Part shown: in pieces, positions 1 through 8,201 of the stretch
Numbering within the stretch: position 1 is the stretch's first letter
How the letters are laid out: every line of letters starts with the position of its first letter
DNA from: an uncultured Gemmatimonadales bacterium
GTDB taxonomy: Bacteria; Gemmatimonadota; Gemmatimonadetes; Longimicrobiales; Gaopeijiaceae
Assembly (NCBI GenBank): GCA_937983085.1
Contig: CALJKZ010000278.1
Coordinates: 1-18,094 of the forward strand
Reading direction: 5' to 3'
DNA: 18,094 bases
The notes under the pieces: model-generated
What the model was told of the DNA's origin: nothing
Seen by the model: the letters and a program-made list of their open reading frames with translations, nothing else
Databases searched by the model: none
Made by a program: the position numbers and the translations under genes

Positions 1-64
1 AGGGCGTCGAGGCTCCCGGATCGACAGCGAGTCGACCTTCCATGCGTTTCTCGAGAAGGAGTAG
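1..64 (+). CDS. C-terminal tail of an unidentified protein (partial)
   Basis: Reading from base 2, twenty codons run to a TAG at 62-64 and give a tail ending in ESTFHAFLEKE. Third codon positions are mostly G or C, as in the genuine genes nearby, and the next real gene lies on the other strand and points toward this one. The piece is too short to assign a family. An alternative is that no gene is present and the open frame is chance, since 20 codons is not significant in GC-rich DNA. Confidence 0.35.
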   Translation, partial: GRRGSRIDSESTFHAFLEKE

Positions 65-107
65 GATGCGGCGTCGGCCGCCTCCCGAACTGCCGAGCCC
101 TCAAAAT

Positions 108-123
108 AACGGAATCGTCCGTT
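108..123 (-). terminator. Small hairpin with T-rich flank between convergent genes
   Basis: The stem AACGGA/TCCGTT is perfect, with a 4-base loop. Read on the minus strand it is followed by ATTTTGA, resembling a weak intrinsic terminator for the amidase operon, which ends about 150 bases upstream at 273. On the plus strand the hairpin is followed by TTTC, so it could also serve the gene ending at 64. The stem has only three GC pairs in six and the T-run is interrupted. The rest of bases 65-272 shows no convincing gene. Confidence 0.35.
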
Positions 124-272
124 TCACGGGGACGAACGAGTCGCTACCTCGGATGAACAACGTAGATGGATCGGCGCGAACGGGACAGGCGCCCGACCGG
201 CGGAAAAACGGCCTGTACGCACACTATGACGAGCAGTCTATCCGCACGTCCTGACACCTCATGGACTGCGGA

Positions 273-1877
273 TCACCTGCGGACGACCTCTCCGGACAGG
301 GGCGGTGTCGTCACCGGGTCTCGCCTGGCGCCTACCCGGGCTTCGAAGGCGTAGCCCAAACCCAGGAGCGTGGGTTCACTGAACGGACGCCCGAGAAACG
401 ACATTCCCACGGGGAGCCCGTCCGAGGTGAAGCCGGCAGGGACGATGAGGTCGGGATAGCCACTCAGGTTGGCCAGGTTCGTCGCCGAGGGGACACCGCC
501 TCCACCGCCTCCGCCCACCCTCGACGGCCGACTCGGCGACGTCGGGTACACCACCGCGTCGAGTTCACCCTCGTCCATCAGGCCGGAGAGGAGCGTCCGC
601 ACCAGCTCCAAGCCGTGCTCCTTCATGGCGACGTACTCGTAGTCCGTGACGGAGCCCGACGCCTCCTCCTGCTGGAAGAGACTCCACCGCGACGGATTCG
701 GTTGTCCCCCTTCCTCGGTGGCCGCGACCACCGCTTGGGATCGTGCCACCAACTCGGCGAGTGTCTTCGGATAGGTCGGTCCCAGGGTCGCCAGGTAGTC
801 GGGGATCTGCCGCCGGAACTCCCTCCAACGGATGGTCGTGTACCACTCCCCCCGGGCCTCGAGAAGCCAGTCGGGGACCCGGACGTCGACGAGAGTGGCC
901 CCGGCCTCGCGCATGGACTGAAGCGCCGCTTCCATGACCCAGTCCACTTCCTGATCGCCGCCCATGAACTGACGAGCCACTCCGATGCGCGCCCCGGCCA
1001 GGGCATTCTCGTCGAGGAAGTCCGTATAGTCGTCGACCCGACGCATATCGGCCTCTGCCGTCGCCGGGTCCGCGTCGTCGGATCCCGCGATGACGTCGAG
1101 CATCGCCGCTATGTCATGGACGCTCCTGGCCATGGGACCGCCCGTATCGAAGGACAAAGCGAGCGGGATGATCCCATCCCGACTCACCAGCCCCAGGGTC
1201 GGCTTGAGACCCGCGATGCCGTTGGACGTCGCTGGGCCCCGTACCGAGCCGCCTGTATCCGTTCCGATGCCGAGTTGCGCGAACGAGGCTGCGATGGCGG
1301 CTCCCGTGCCTCCAGAGGAGCCCGAAGGGGAGTGCTCGACGCTGTGGGGATTCCGGATCCACCCCCCCACCGAACTCATGGTCGGGCCCGAAGCGAACTC
1401 GCTCATGTTCACCTTGGCGAGGATGATGGCTCCGGCATCGCGAAGCCGCCGCACCAGGAAGGCGTCATCGGGGGGCACGGAGCCGGCGAGGAGTACGGAT
1501 CCCGCCGTGGTGGGCATGTCCCCCGTGTCCACGTTGTCCTTGAGTACCACGGGAATGCCGTGGAGAGGGGATCGGGCACCGCTTCTGGATCGCTCCTCGT
1601 CGAGCTCCCGAGCCCTGGCTTCGGCCTCGGGATTGAGCCACAGGACCGTGTTCAACGCCGGCCCGGCCCGGTCGTACGCCTCGATTCTGGCGAGGTACAT
1701 CTGAACCAGTCGCTCCGCCGTGAGGGTGCCTGCGTCGAAGGCGGCCTGAATGTCGGCGATGGTGGCGTGGGATAGCGGCGTCTCCTGGGCGGGCGCAGGG
1801 CCGGCCGATAGCGCCGTCGCCACGCCGGCCGACACGAAGAGGACCGCGACCCTCCCCATCCACGCGCCCCGGCTCAT
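273..1877 (-). CDS. Secreted amidase-signature family hydrolase
   Basis: This 534-residue protein belongs to the amidase signature family (PF01425), which hydrolyses amide bonds with a Ser-cisSer-Lys triad. The likely triad is visible: Lys113 in VVLKDNVDT, cis-Ser187 in the SGSSGGT loop, and nucleophile Ser211 in GTDTGGSVRGPA. The 24-residue gap between the serines is the same as in fatty-acid amide hydrolase. A signal peptide (hydrophobic run about 8-25, cleavage near APA-QE at 30) indicates export, unlike the cytoplasmic GatA branch. The C-terminal part carries a seven-glycine run (455-461) before the conserved NLSGYPDLIVPAGF segment. The start was chosen because ATG at 1877 overlaps the upstream gene's stop as ATGA and directly precedes the signal peptide; the frame is open further upstream but there it lies inside the DUF1028 gene. 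The substrate cannot be read from sequence; peptide amides or N-acyl amides are possible. Confidence 0.9.
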   Translation of the reverse strand: MSRGAWMGRVAVLFVSAGVATALSAGPAPAQETPLSHATIADIQAAFDAGTLTAERLVQMYLARIEAYDRAGPALNTVLWLNPEAEARARELDEERSRSGARSPLHGIPVVLKDNVDTGDMPTTAGSVLLAGSVPPDDAFLVRRLRDAGAIILAKVNMSEFASGPTMSSVGGWIRNPHSVEHSPSGSSGGTGAAIAASFAQLGIGTDTGGSVRGPATSNGIAGLKPTLGLVSRDGIIPLALSFDTGGPMARSVHDIAAMLDVIAGSDDADPATAEADMRRVDDYTDFLDENALAGARIGVARQFMGGDQEVDWVMEAALQSMREAGATLVDVRVPDWLLEARGEWYTTIRWREFRRQIPDYLATLGPTYPKTLAELVARSQAVVAATEEGGQPNPSRWSLFQQEEASGSVTDYEYVAMKEHGLELVRTLLSGLMDEGELDAVVYPTSPSRPSRVGGGGGGGVPSATNLANLSGYPDLIVPAGFTSDGLPVGMSFLGRPFSEPTLLGLGYAFEARVGARRDPVTTPPLSGEVVRR

Positions 1878-2983
1878 CGCCTGACCTGCGTCAGCTCCCG
1901 GATGATCTCCCGGAGCTCTCCGGCCTTCCCGGCAGCCTCGAGCTCCTCCCACATGAGTCGGACCAGCTGAGCATCCACCAGGCCCGGTGGAGACCCGCCC
2001 GACAGGCTGCTGGACAGGCCCTGGTCCTGCCGGAAGTCGTCCACGGCGGCGGCGATCTCGTCGTCGTAGAAGGAGGAGGCGCGGTCCCGCTCGAGCTCCT
2101 CCGCCTCCGATCGGTAGTAGCCCAGAGCATGCATGATGAGCTTCACCTGGAATACGTCGTTGCCCGACGGTTGGCTCAGCTCCCGAAACCCCAGCGTGCC
2201 CGAGACCGTGTCGTAGATGCGCCGGACTTCGGCCACCGGGGTGGGGTGCTCGCACACGTTGATGTGGACCGTTTGCCCGTCCGCCCGGCGGGACATCCCC
2301 TCCCGGGGATCGGCCACGATGACGGCAGCGGACTGTACGCGTCCGGCTCGACGGTCACCGCCCACGACCTGACCTGCCTGGAGCGCCTCGATGAGCCGGT
2401 CCGCCAGGTGCCGGCCCGAGCCTTCGGTGGCCTCGAAGCTCTCGGCCACGGCATCCACCACCTCAGGCCCCACCAGCACGTTCCCCTGGGCCGCATAGTT
2501 GGGACCCGACCGGTGCCCCGCCCAGAAGCCCGGGCCGGAGCCGGTGTGCTGGGCCGCCGTACCGTCCACGGACACGACCCCCACCTGCCGACGCTCGCGG
2601 CCCTCGTCACCCTCGGTGGCACGGCGCAACGCCTCCTGGGGAGTAAGGCCCGTCTCCAGCATGTCCAGAAGCTCGGCACCGTACTCGGTGCGCGTCGACG
2701 CCTGCGTGGCCACGGCCCCCACCCCCGCCCTCACCCATGGGACGCCGTTCCCGACGCAGGCCACCCGGGTGGTGACCGCCACCCCCGACTCTCCGGTGGC
2801 CGGGTCCACCGCCGCAATGGAGAACGTGTGGAATACGGGCTCCCCCGTGCCCCAGGAAGCAGGCTCCTGGGAGATCGCGACGCTCGGCCGAACCGCCATG
2901 ACTGCGGCCACCGCGAGAAACGTCAGGAGGGGGACTCGGGGATGAGGCCGGGAAGACGGGGGGGTCGTGGGGGCGTCGAGCAT
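1874..2983 (-). CDS. Secreted DUF1028 protein with peptidoglycan-binding-like C-terminus
   Basis: The protein has 369 residues if it starts at 2983. The core from about 51 to 255 matches DUF1028 (PF06267), a member of the Ntn-hydrolase clan: HTFSIAAVDPATGESGVAV, then VPWVRAGVGAVATQA and CEHPTPVAEVRRIYD. The C-terminal part (about 262-360, with VFQVKLIMHALGYY and a later DDFRQDQGL) resembles the putative peptidoglycan-binding domain that often follows DUF1028. An N-terminal hydrophobic segment (about 18-32, cleavage near AIS-QE at 38) indicates export. The family's usual nucleophile, Thr of TFSI, is Thr53, some 14 residues after the predicted cleavage site, so activity would need further trimming. 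The start is uncertain: ATG at 3022 would add 13 residues and neither has a clear ribosome-binding site. Its stop overlaps the amidase start, so the two are probably translationally coupled. Confidence 0.85.
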   Translation of the reverse strand: MLDAPTTPPSSRPHPRVPLLTFLAVAAVMAVRPSVAISQEPASWGTGEPVFHTFSIAAVDPATGESGVAVTTRVACVGNGVPWVRAGVGAVATQASTRTEYGAELLDMLETGLTPQEALRRATEGDEGRERRQVGVVSVDGTAAQHTGSGPGFWAGHRSGPNYAAQGNVLVGPEVVDAVAESFEATEGSGRHLADRLIEALQAGQVVGGDRRAGRVQSAAVIVADPREGMSRRADGQTVHINVCEHPTPVAEVRRIYDTVSGTLGFRELSQPSGNDVFQVKLIMHALGYYRSEAEELERDRASSFYDDEIAAAVDDFRQDQGLSSSLSGGSPPGLVDAQLVRLMWEELEAAGKAGELREIIRELTQVRR

Positions 2984-3022
2984 CGGCGGCGTTCCGGGGG
3001 GAGGGAGTTGGTGCGCGGACAT

Positions 3023-3255
3023 GCGCAGCTTGTTGCACTCGAGGCCCTCCGGCAAGCCGCGCCAGGATCCTCGCCAGGGGCCGGTCGAGGCCCTGACGTA
3101 CCCTCCGAAACCGGCAACCCGGCGTCGAGCGAGGCCGCCCCCTCTGAAGGTCCGGCCCACCCCATCCGTAGTACTCGCGAAACCACGGGCGGAAGAACGG
3201 CTCCCGCCCTATGTTGGGTGCGACGTTCACACGCGAGCACGGAGGACAAGAGGCC
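3023..3255. other. Divergent intergenic region
   Basis: This 230-base gap separates the minus-strand DUF1028/amidase pair from the plus-strand SPFH pair and must hold promoters for both directions. I could not find a convincing -35/-10 pair on either strand. A 6-bp hairpin (GGGCGG at 3187-3192 with CCGCCC at 3204-3209) sits just upstream of a TATGTT (3210-3215), which is a possible -10 for the SPFH gene but lacks a matching -35. An open frame continuing upstream of the DUF1028 gene here looks non-coding. Confidence 0.4.
3241..3253 (+). promoter_or_regulatory. Ribosome-binding site of the SPFH gene
   Basis: GGAGG at 3241-3245 and a second AAGAGG at 3248-3253 lie just upstream of ATG 3256. They fix this start over the in-frame upstream ATG at 3211, which lacks a comparable site. 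Confidence 0.7.
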
Positions 3256-4389
3256 ATGGGCCTATTCGACAAGATTCGTGGCGAGTTCATCGATATCATC
3301 GAATGGACCGACAGCAGCCCGAATACCCTCGTATACCGCTTCGAGCGCCACGGAAACGAGATCAAGTACGGCGCCCAGTTGACCGTTCGTGAGGGCCAGA
3401 ACGCCGTCTTCATCGACGAGGGTCAGCTCGCCGACGGCTTTCCTCCGGGCATGTACACGCTGGAGACGTCGAACCTCCCCATCCTCTCGACGCTGAAGGG
3501 GTGGAAGCACGGCTTCGAGAGCCCCTTCAAGGCCGAGGTCTACTTCGTGAACATGCGGCAGTTCACGGATCAGAAGTGGGGCACCAAGAACCCGGTGACC
3601 ATGCGTGATCCCGAGTTCGGACCGGTGCGGGTCAGGGCGTTCGGAACGTACGCCATGCGGGTCGACGACCCCGGGAAGTTCATCCAGGAGATCGTGGGTA
3701 CCGACGGGCACTTCACGACGGACGAAGTCACCGATCAGGTGCGCAACGTGCTGGTCGCGCGATTCTCCGACGCCATGGCATCGTCGGGGATCCCCGTCCT
3801 CGACATGGCCGCCAACTACGACGAGCTGGGAGAGAAGCTCAGCGATCGGGTCGGCAACGACATGGAAGGGTACGGAATCGAGCTCCGCACCCTCCTTGTG
3901 GAGAACATCTCTCTTCCGCCGGCCGTGGAAGAGGCCCTCGACAAGCGCACCAGCATGGGCGTCCTCGGCGACCTGGATCAGTACACCAAGTACCAGGCCG
4001 CGGAAGCCATCGGAGACATCGCCAACAACCCCGGATCCGGCGGTATGGCCGCAGGGGGCATGGGCGCGGGCATGGGCTTCGCCATGGCCAATCAGATCGG
4101 TCAGGCCATGCACCAGCCGGGGGGCCAGCAAGGCGGACAGCAGGGAGGGGGCCAGGCCCAGGGCAGTCCGCCGCCTCTGCCGCAGGGTCTCCAGGTCTAT
4201 GCGGCCATCGAGGGCCAGCAGGCCGGTCCCTTCGACGAGGCGACCCTCAAGCAGCTCATCGGATCGGGCACCATCACCCGGGAGACGCTGGTGTGGTCGC
4301 AGGGCATGGCCGATTGGACGAAGGCGGGCGACGTGGGAGCCGTCTCGAAGCACTTCGACGCCGCGCCTCCGCCCCTGCCGGGAAGCTGA
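3256..4389 (+). CDS. SPFH/virion-core domain protein with C-terminal GYF_2 domain
   Basis: This 377-residue protein has an SPFH (band 7-like) 'virion core' domain from about 20 to 250, starting MGLFDKIRGEFIDIIEW and including YGAQLTVREGQNAVFI, RAFGTYAMRVDDPGKF and LRTLLVENISLP. A Gly/Met/Gln-rich linker (about 258-305) and a proline turn follow. The C-terminus (about 313-365) is a GYF_2 domain: YAAIEGQQAGPFDEATLKQL and TLVWSQGMADWTKAG. It has no signal peptide or membrane segment, so it is probably cytoplasmic and membrane-associated through partners. The closest characterised relative by architecture is B. subtilis YdjI, which works with PspA, YdjG and YdjH at stressed membranes. Here it precedes a zinc-ribbon membrane protein of the YdjG kind, supporting a shared role. 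GYF_2 domains are thought to bind proline-rich peptides; a candidate PPPLP sits on both sides of the domain in this same protein (306-309 and 371-375). Confidence 0.85.
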   Translation: MGLFDKIRGEFIDIIEWTDSSPNTLVYRFERHGNEIKYGAQLTVREGQNAVFIDEGQLADGFPPGMYTLETSNLPILSTLKGWKHGFESPFKAEVYFVNMRQFTDQKWGTKNPVTMRDPEFGPVRVRAFGTYAMRVDDPGKFIQEIVGTDGHFTTDEVTDQVRNVLVARFSDAMASSGIPVLDMAANYDELGEKLSDRVGNDMEGYGIELRTLLVENISLPPAVEEALDKRTSMGVLGDLDQYTKYQAAEAIGDIANNPGSGGMAAGGMGAGMGFAMANQIGQAMHQPGGQQGGQQGGGQAQGSPPPLPQGLQVYAAIEGQQAGPFDEATLKQLIGSGTITRETLVWSQGMADWTKAGDVGAVSKHFDAAPPPLPGS

Positions 4390-4514
4390 CGGGCGACGAG
4401 CCCGAAACGGAGGCCGGATGACGTCCTCGGTGGGCCATCGCAAGAGGGCCCGGGGCTCGTGGGCCCGCCCGCGTCGGCGGAGGCGCTCGCGAGGCCGCGA
4501 CCCGGGCAGCGCAC

Positions 4515-5627
4515 GTGGATGAGCTGACGACGCCGCCCACGAGCGCCGGAGCCCGCCAGTTCCCGTGCTCGTCGTGCGGAGCCAAGGTGGTCTTCGCTCC
4601 GGGCACCGATGCCCTGGTGTGCCCGTACTGCGCAAACGAGACCCGCATACCCGCCTCGTCGGAGGGGGTGGTCGAGCAGGACTTCCTCGAGACTCGCGCC
4701 GAGACCCTGGGAGAGGACGCCGCCACCGATGAGGTGCCGTCCGTCCGCTGCGAATCGTGTGCTGCCCTCGTGGAGCCCTCACCTTCCCACGAGTCGTTTC
4801 CCTGTCCGTACTGCGGCTCCAGCATCGTCGCCCGGGAGCTCTCCCAACGGCTCATCAAGCCACAGGCCGTCCTCCCCTTCACCGTCGATCGCCAGACGGC
4901 CACCCGTCTGTTCAGGAAGTGGATCGACAAGCTCTGGTTCGCGCCCAATGCGCTGAAGAAGATGGCCCGGCTCGACGGGCGTCTTCAGGGGCTGTACACG
5001 CCGTATTGGACGTACGATTCGAGCACGCTGACGCGCTACACCGGCCAGCGGGGCGAAGAGTACACCGTCACCAGGACGAGGACCGTTCGTCGGGACGGCA
5101 AGATGGTGCAGGAGCGGTACACCGAGGTACGGGTTCGCTGGTATCCCGCCGCGGGTACGGTGGCGCGGTCGTTCGACGACATGCTGGTGGTGGGATCGAC
5201 CTCATTGCCCCGCTCTCTGGCGGAGGAGTTGGAGCCCTGGGACCTGGAGAACCTCGTGGACTACGCCGACGAGTATCTCTCGGGCTTCACGGCGGAGCGG
5301 TACCAGGTGGACGTACGGGCAGGATGGGAGCGGGCTCAGGAGCGGATGCAGCCCCTCATCGAGTCCGACGTCCGACGCGATATCGGAGGGGACCAGCAGC
5401 GCATCCACACCCTTCGCACCTCCCACCGTGACGTCACCTTCAAGCACGTCCTCCTCCCCATGTGGATCTGCTCGTACCGCTACAAGGAGCGCATCTACCG
5501 CTTCCTAGTGAACGCGCGCACGGGGGAGATCCAGGGTCAGCGCCCCTGGAGTTGGGTGAAGATCGCCCTGACGGTGCTCGCGGTGACCACTGCGGTGTTC
5601 CTCCTGGTATCGTATGTCTCACGCTGA
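4515..5627 (+). CDS. Double zinc-ribbon protein with C-terminal membrane anchor (YdjG-like)
   Basis: This 370-residue protein has two N-terminal zinc ribbons with identical spacing: Cys18/21 with Cys36/39, and Cys79/82 with Cys97/100, each CxxC separated by 14 residues. A soluble domain follows, with the motif FRKWIDKLWFAPNALKKM and then YTPYWTYDSSTLTRYTGQRG. A hydrophobic helix at about 347-367 ends the protein, which would place the bulk in the cytoplasm with a C-terminal tail anchor. Similar proteins are often mislabelled as TFIIB-type or primosomal zinc-finger proteins; B. subtilis YdjG, partner of the SPFH protein YdjI, is the nearest described case. The start is GTG 4515: upstream the frame stays open only to a TGA at 4419 and offers no ATG or GTG, although the ribosome-binding site is poor. 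The 125-base gap from the SPFH gene holds a GGGCCC/GGGCCC hairpin (4446-4466) but no gene. Confidence 0.8.
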   Translation: MDELTTPPTSAGARQFPCSSCGAKVVFAPGTDALVCPYCANETRIPASSEGVVEQDFLETRAETLGEDAATDEVPSVRCESCAALVEPSPSHESFPCPYCGSSIVARELSQRLIKPQAVLPFTVDRQTATRLFRKWIDKLWFAPNALKKMARLDGRLQGLYTPYWTYDSSTLTRYTGQRGEEYTVTRTRTVRRDGKMVQERYTEVRVRWYPAAGTVARSFDDMLVVGSTSLPRSLAEELEPWDLENLVDYADEYLSGFTAERYQVDVRAGWERAQERMQPLIESDVRRDIGGDQQRIHTLRTSHRDVTFKHVLLPMWICSYRYKERIYRFLVNARTGEIQGQRPWSWVKIALTVLAVTTAVFLLVSYVSR

Positions 5628-5820
5628 TGGCGGGCAGGCGCGGCGACGGGTTCGCATGGAAGACGAAACAGTGGAGCCCGCTCTGCGTATCACACGAACC
5701 ACTTTTCGCGGACCGGTCGCCCGCCAGGCCTCCGGCCCGCGTTGGTGCGTCAAGACCAATCGTAAAGCAGTGCTGCTCGACCCCTCGGCGGACGCCGTAG
5801 GGTCACCACTCGAGAAGTGA

Positions 5821-5824
5821 GAGG
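5821..5824 (+). promoter_or_regulatory. Ribosome-binding site of the propeller operon
   Basis: GAGG six bases before ATG 5831, in the context GTGAGAGGATG, is the only clear ribosome-binding site of the three-gene block. The upstream gap (5628-5820) contains a 68-codon open frame that I do not consider a gene, and no confident promoter. Confidence 0.6.
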
Positions 5825-5830
5825 ATGTAG

Positions 5831-8200
5831 ATGAAGCGGATGTGTTTGACTCTGGCCACGGCCTTCGCCGCCGTGGCTGTCGCCGCGCCTGCCGGGGCCC
5901 AGTCGTTCGGGAACTCCCTGCTGGTGGGTGACAACGTCATCGTGGTCGGCGAGCCGGCGTACGACCTGCGCTCGGGCGTAGCGTACGTCTTCCAGCGCGA
6001 CGACTCGGGCAACTGGGTCCGCGCCCAGCGCCTGGAGCCGTCCGACGCCGAGAACGGCAACCGGTTCGGCATCCGCCTGGCCTCCCAGGACGACCTCCTC
6101 CTCGTCTCCGCCACCCGGGCGGACGGGGGAACGGGCGCCGTCTACATGTTCGAGAACCAAGCCGGCACCTGGATGGAGTCCGGTCGTCTCGTGACGTCGG
6201 ACCGCAGTCCTGCGGACAGCCTCGGGAGTGGGCTCGCCATCGACGGCGACTGGATCGCCGTGGGCACCATCGCCCACAACGGCGCCCGGGGGGCTGCCTA
6301 CACGTTCCGCCGCCAGGGCGACACGTGGGTCGAGCACTCCAAGCTGGCGCCTCAGGGGCTCATGCCCGAGGACCGATTCGGCAGCCACATCGCCATGGAG
6401 GACGGCCGCATGCTCGTCTCCGCCGGATCCGCCGGCGGTGGACAGGGCGCCGTCTACGCCTACCAGTACAACCCGCAGACGGACAGCTGGCAGACGCAGG
6501 GCCAGCTCCAGGCCCCTCAGGTCGACGAGCAGACGGGCTTCGGCTCGGACGTCGCCATCGCCGACGGGATCGCCCTGGTGGGTGCGCCCGGCTTCCTCGG
6601 TGGCCTCGGCGCGGCCCTCATGTACGTGGGTACCGACGAGGGCTGGCAACTCGCCACCTTCCTGACCCCCTTCGAGACCACCGGCGGTAGCGCGTTCGGC
6701 GCCTCGGTGGACTTCGACGGACAGACGGCCATGATCGGCGCCATGGGCGCCGGACGGGGCCAGGGCTCGATCTTCGCGTACACCCTCGACCGTGAGACCC
6801 TGTCGTGGGACGCCGCCAGCCAGATCCGATCCGGCGAAGGCGGCCAGGCGTTCTTCGCAGCCACCGTCGCCATGGGTGGAGACCTCGCCATCGGCGGTGC
6901 CCTGGGCGCCGACAACCAGGCCGGCGCCGCCTGGGTGGTTGAGCGACAGGGCGACGCCTGGACCGCCACGCAGCGCCTCATCGGCGACGTGCTGGGCATC
7001 GACGCCATCACCGGAGACGAGGTGCCGTGCTCCGAGGACGGCGAGGCGGCGCTCTTCGAGTGCGAGTCCGTCGACCTCCTCGCCTTCCTCCCCCTCGGGG
7101 AGATGGGCGCTGATCGCGGCGTCGGGGCCAACGACGTCTGGGGTTGGACCGATCCGGAGACGGGTCGCGAGATCGCCCTCGTCGGAATGACCAACCAGAC
7201 GGTCTTCGTGGACGTCTCCAACGCCGGCAACCCGGTGTACCTCGGTCGCCTGCCCAAGACCGAAGCGGCCAACGCCGCCGTGTGGCGCGACATGAAGGTG
7301 TACGACAACCACATGTACGTCGTGGCCGACGGCGCCGGACCGCACGGGATGCAGGTCTTCGACCTGACCCGCCTTCGCGGCCTCGACGGCTCCAACCCGC
7401 CGACCTTCGAGCCGGACGTGCTCTACGACCAGATCGCGAGCGCGCACAACATCGTCATCAACGAGGAGACGGGGTACGCCTACGCAGTGGGCGCCAGCGC
7501 CGGCGGCACCACGTGTGGCGGTGGTCTCCACATGATCAACATCCAGGACCCCAAGAACCCGACGTTCGAGGGATGCTTCCAGGACATGACCACGGGGCGC
7601 CAGCGGACGGGGTACTCCCACGACGCCCAGTGCGTCGTGTACCACGGTCCCGACGAGGACTACCGGGGCCGTGAGATCTGCCTTGGATCCAACGAGACCG
7701 CCCTCTCCATCGCCGACGTGACGGACAAGAACAACCCGGTAGCCGTGGCCATGGCCTCCTACCCCAACGTTGCGTACTCCCACCAGGGTTGGCTCAGCGA
7801 GGACCACTCGTTCTTCTACATGGGCGACGAGCTGGACGAGAGCGGTGGCAACGTCACGGCGACGAGGACGCTCATCTGGGATCTCCGCGATCTCGACGAT
7901 CCGGTGCTGGCCGCCGAGTACCTGGCGGACACCAAAGCCACGGATCACAACCTCTACATCCTCGGCAACACGATGTATCAGTCCAACTACACGAGCGGAC
8001 TGAGGGTTCTCGACATCTCGGACCCGGTGAACCCGGTACCGGTGGGGCACTTCGACACCGTGCCCTACGGAGGCGATACGGCCCAGATGGACGGATCGTG
8101 GTCGAACTACCCGTACTTCGAGAGCGGCATCGTGGTGGTGACGAGCCAGAGCGAAGGCCTGTTCCTGGTTCGGTACCGTCCGCGGACGATCTCGCAGTAA
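5831..8200 (+). CDS. Secreted FG-GAP plus choice-of-anchor B propeller protein
   Basis: This 789-residue exported protein has a signal peptide (cleavage near AGA-QS, residue 23). Residues about 25-385 form repeated FG-GAP-like blades of about 50-60 residues, each with a core like NRFGIRLASQDDLLLVSA, DRFGSHIAMEDGRMLVSAG or TGFGSDVAIADGIALVGAPG. Residues about 405-785 match the choice-of-anchor B region with LVIVD-type blades: TVFVDVSNAGNPVYLGRLP, HMINIQDPKNPTFEG, ALSIADVTDKNNPVAVA and LRVLDISDPVNPVPVGHF. The conserved His-containing motifs AHNIVI, YSHDAQC, YSHQGW and DHNLYI are present. The family is named for using alternative C-terminal anchors, but this copy ends plainly in FLVRYRPRTISQ with no PEP-CTERM or type IX sorting signal, so it is probably periplasmic or released. 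Only one base separates its TAA from the next gene. The molecular function of the family is unknown. Confidence 0.9.
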   Translation: MKRMCLTLATAFAAVAVAAPAGAQSFGNSLLVGDNVIVVGEPAYDLRSGVAYVFQRDDSGNWVRAQRLEPSDAENGNRFGIRLASQDDLLLVSATRADGGTGAVYMFENQAGTWMESGRLVTSDRSPADSLGSGLAIDGDWIAVGTIAHNGARGAAYTFRRQGDTWVEHSKLAPQGLMPEDRFGSHIAMEDGRMLVSAGSAGGGQGAVYAYQYNPQTDSWQTQGQLQAPQVDEQTGFGSDVAIADGIALVGAPGFLGGLGAALMYVGTDEGWQLATFLTPFETTGGSAFGASVDFDGQTAMIGAMGAGRGQGSIFAYTLDRETLSWDAASQIRSGEGGQAFFAATVAMGGDLAIGGALGADNQAGAAWVVERQGDAWTATQRLIGDVLGIDAITGDEVPCSEDGEAALFECESVDLLAFLPLGEMGADRGVGANDVWGWTDPETGREIALVGMTNQTVFVDVSNAGNPVYLGRLPKTEAANAAVWRDMKVYDNHMYVVADGAGPHGMQVFDLTRLRGLDGSNPPTFEPDVLYDQIASAHNIVINEETGYAYAVGASAGGTTCGGGLHMINIQDPKNPTFEGCFQDMTTGRQRTGYSHDAQCVVYHGPDEDYRGREICLGSNETALSIADVTDKNNPVAVAMASYPNVAYSHQGWLSEDHSFFYMGDELDESGGNVTATRTLIWDLRDLDDPVLAAEYLADTKATDHNLYILGNTMYQSNYTSGLRVLDISDPVNPVPVGHFDTVPYGGDTAQMDGSWSNYPYFESGIVVVTSQSEGLFLVRYRPRTISQ

Positions 8201-8201
8201 C

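Noticed and set aside
42..254. 70-codon plus-strand open frame at the left edge
   Set aside because: It is Arg/Pro-rich, has no supporting ribosome-binding site and overlaps the likely tail of another gene in a different frame.
507..527. Glycine-codon run in the amidase gene as a possible frameshift or repeat-variation site
   Set aside because: Seven Gly codons use mixed GGC, GGA and GGT, so the run is not a simple slippery repeat, and the frame continues correctly on both sides.
261..1775. Long plus-strand open frame antisense to the amidase gene
   Set aside because: It is rich in Arg, Gly and His with no domain and lies opposite a clear amidase with an intact triad; GC-rich DNA produces such shadow frames.
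3262..4782. 506-codon minus-strand frame opposite the SPFH gene
   Set aside because: It runs across the SPFH gene and into the zinc-ribbon gene, is Arg/His-rich and shows no motif.
5614..5820. 68-codon open frame between the zinc-ribbon gene and the propeller operon
   Set aside because: It overlaps the upstream gene end, has no good ribosome-binding site and resembles no family; it could be a small gene but support is too weak.
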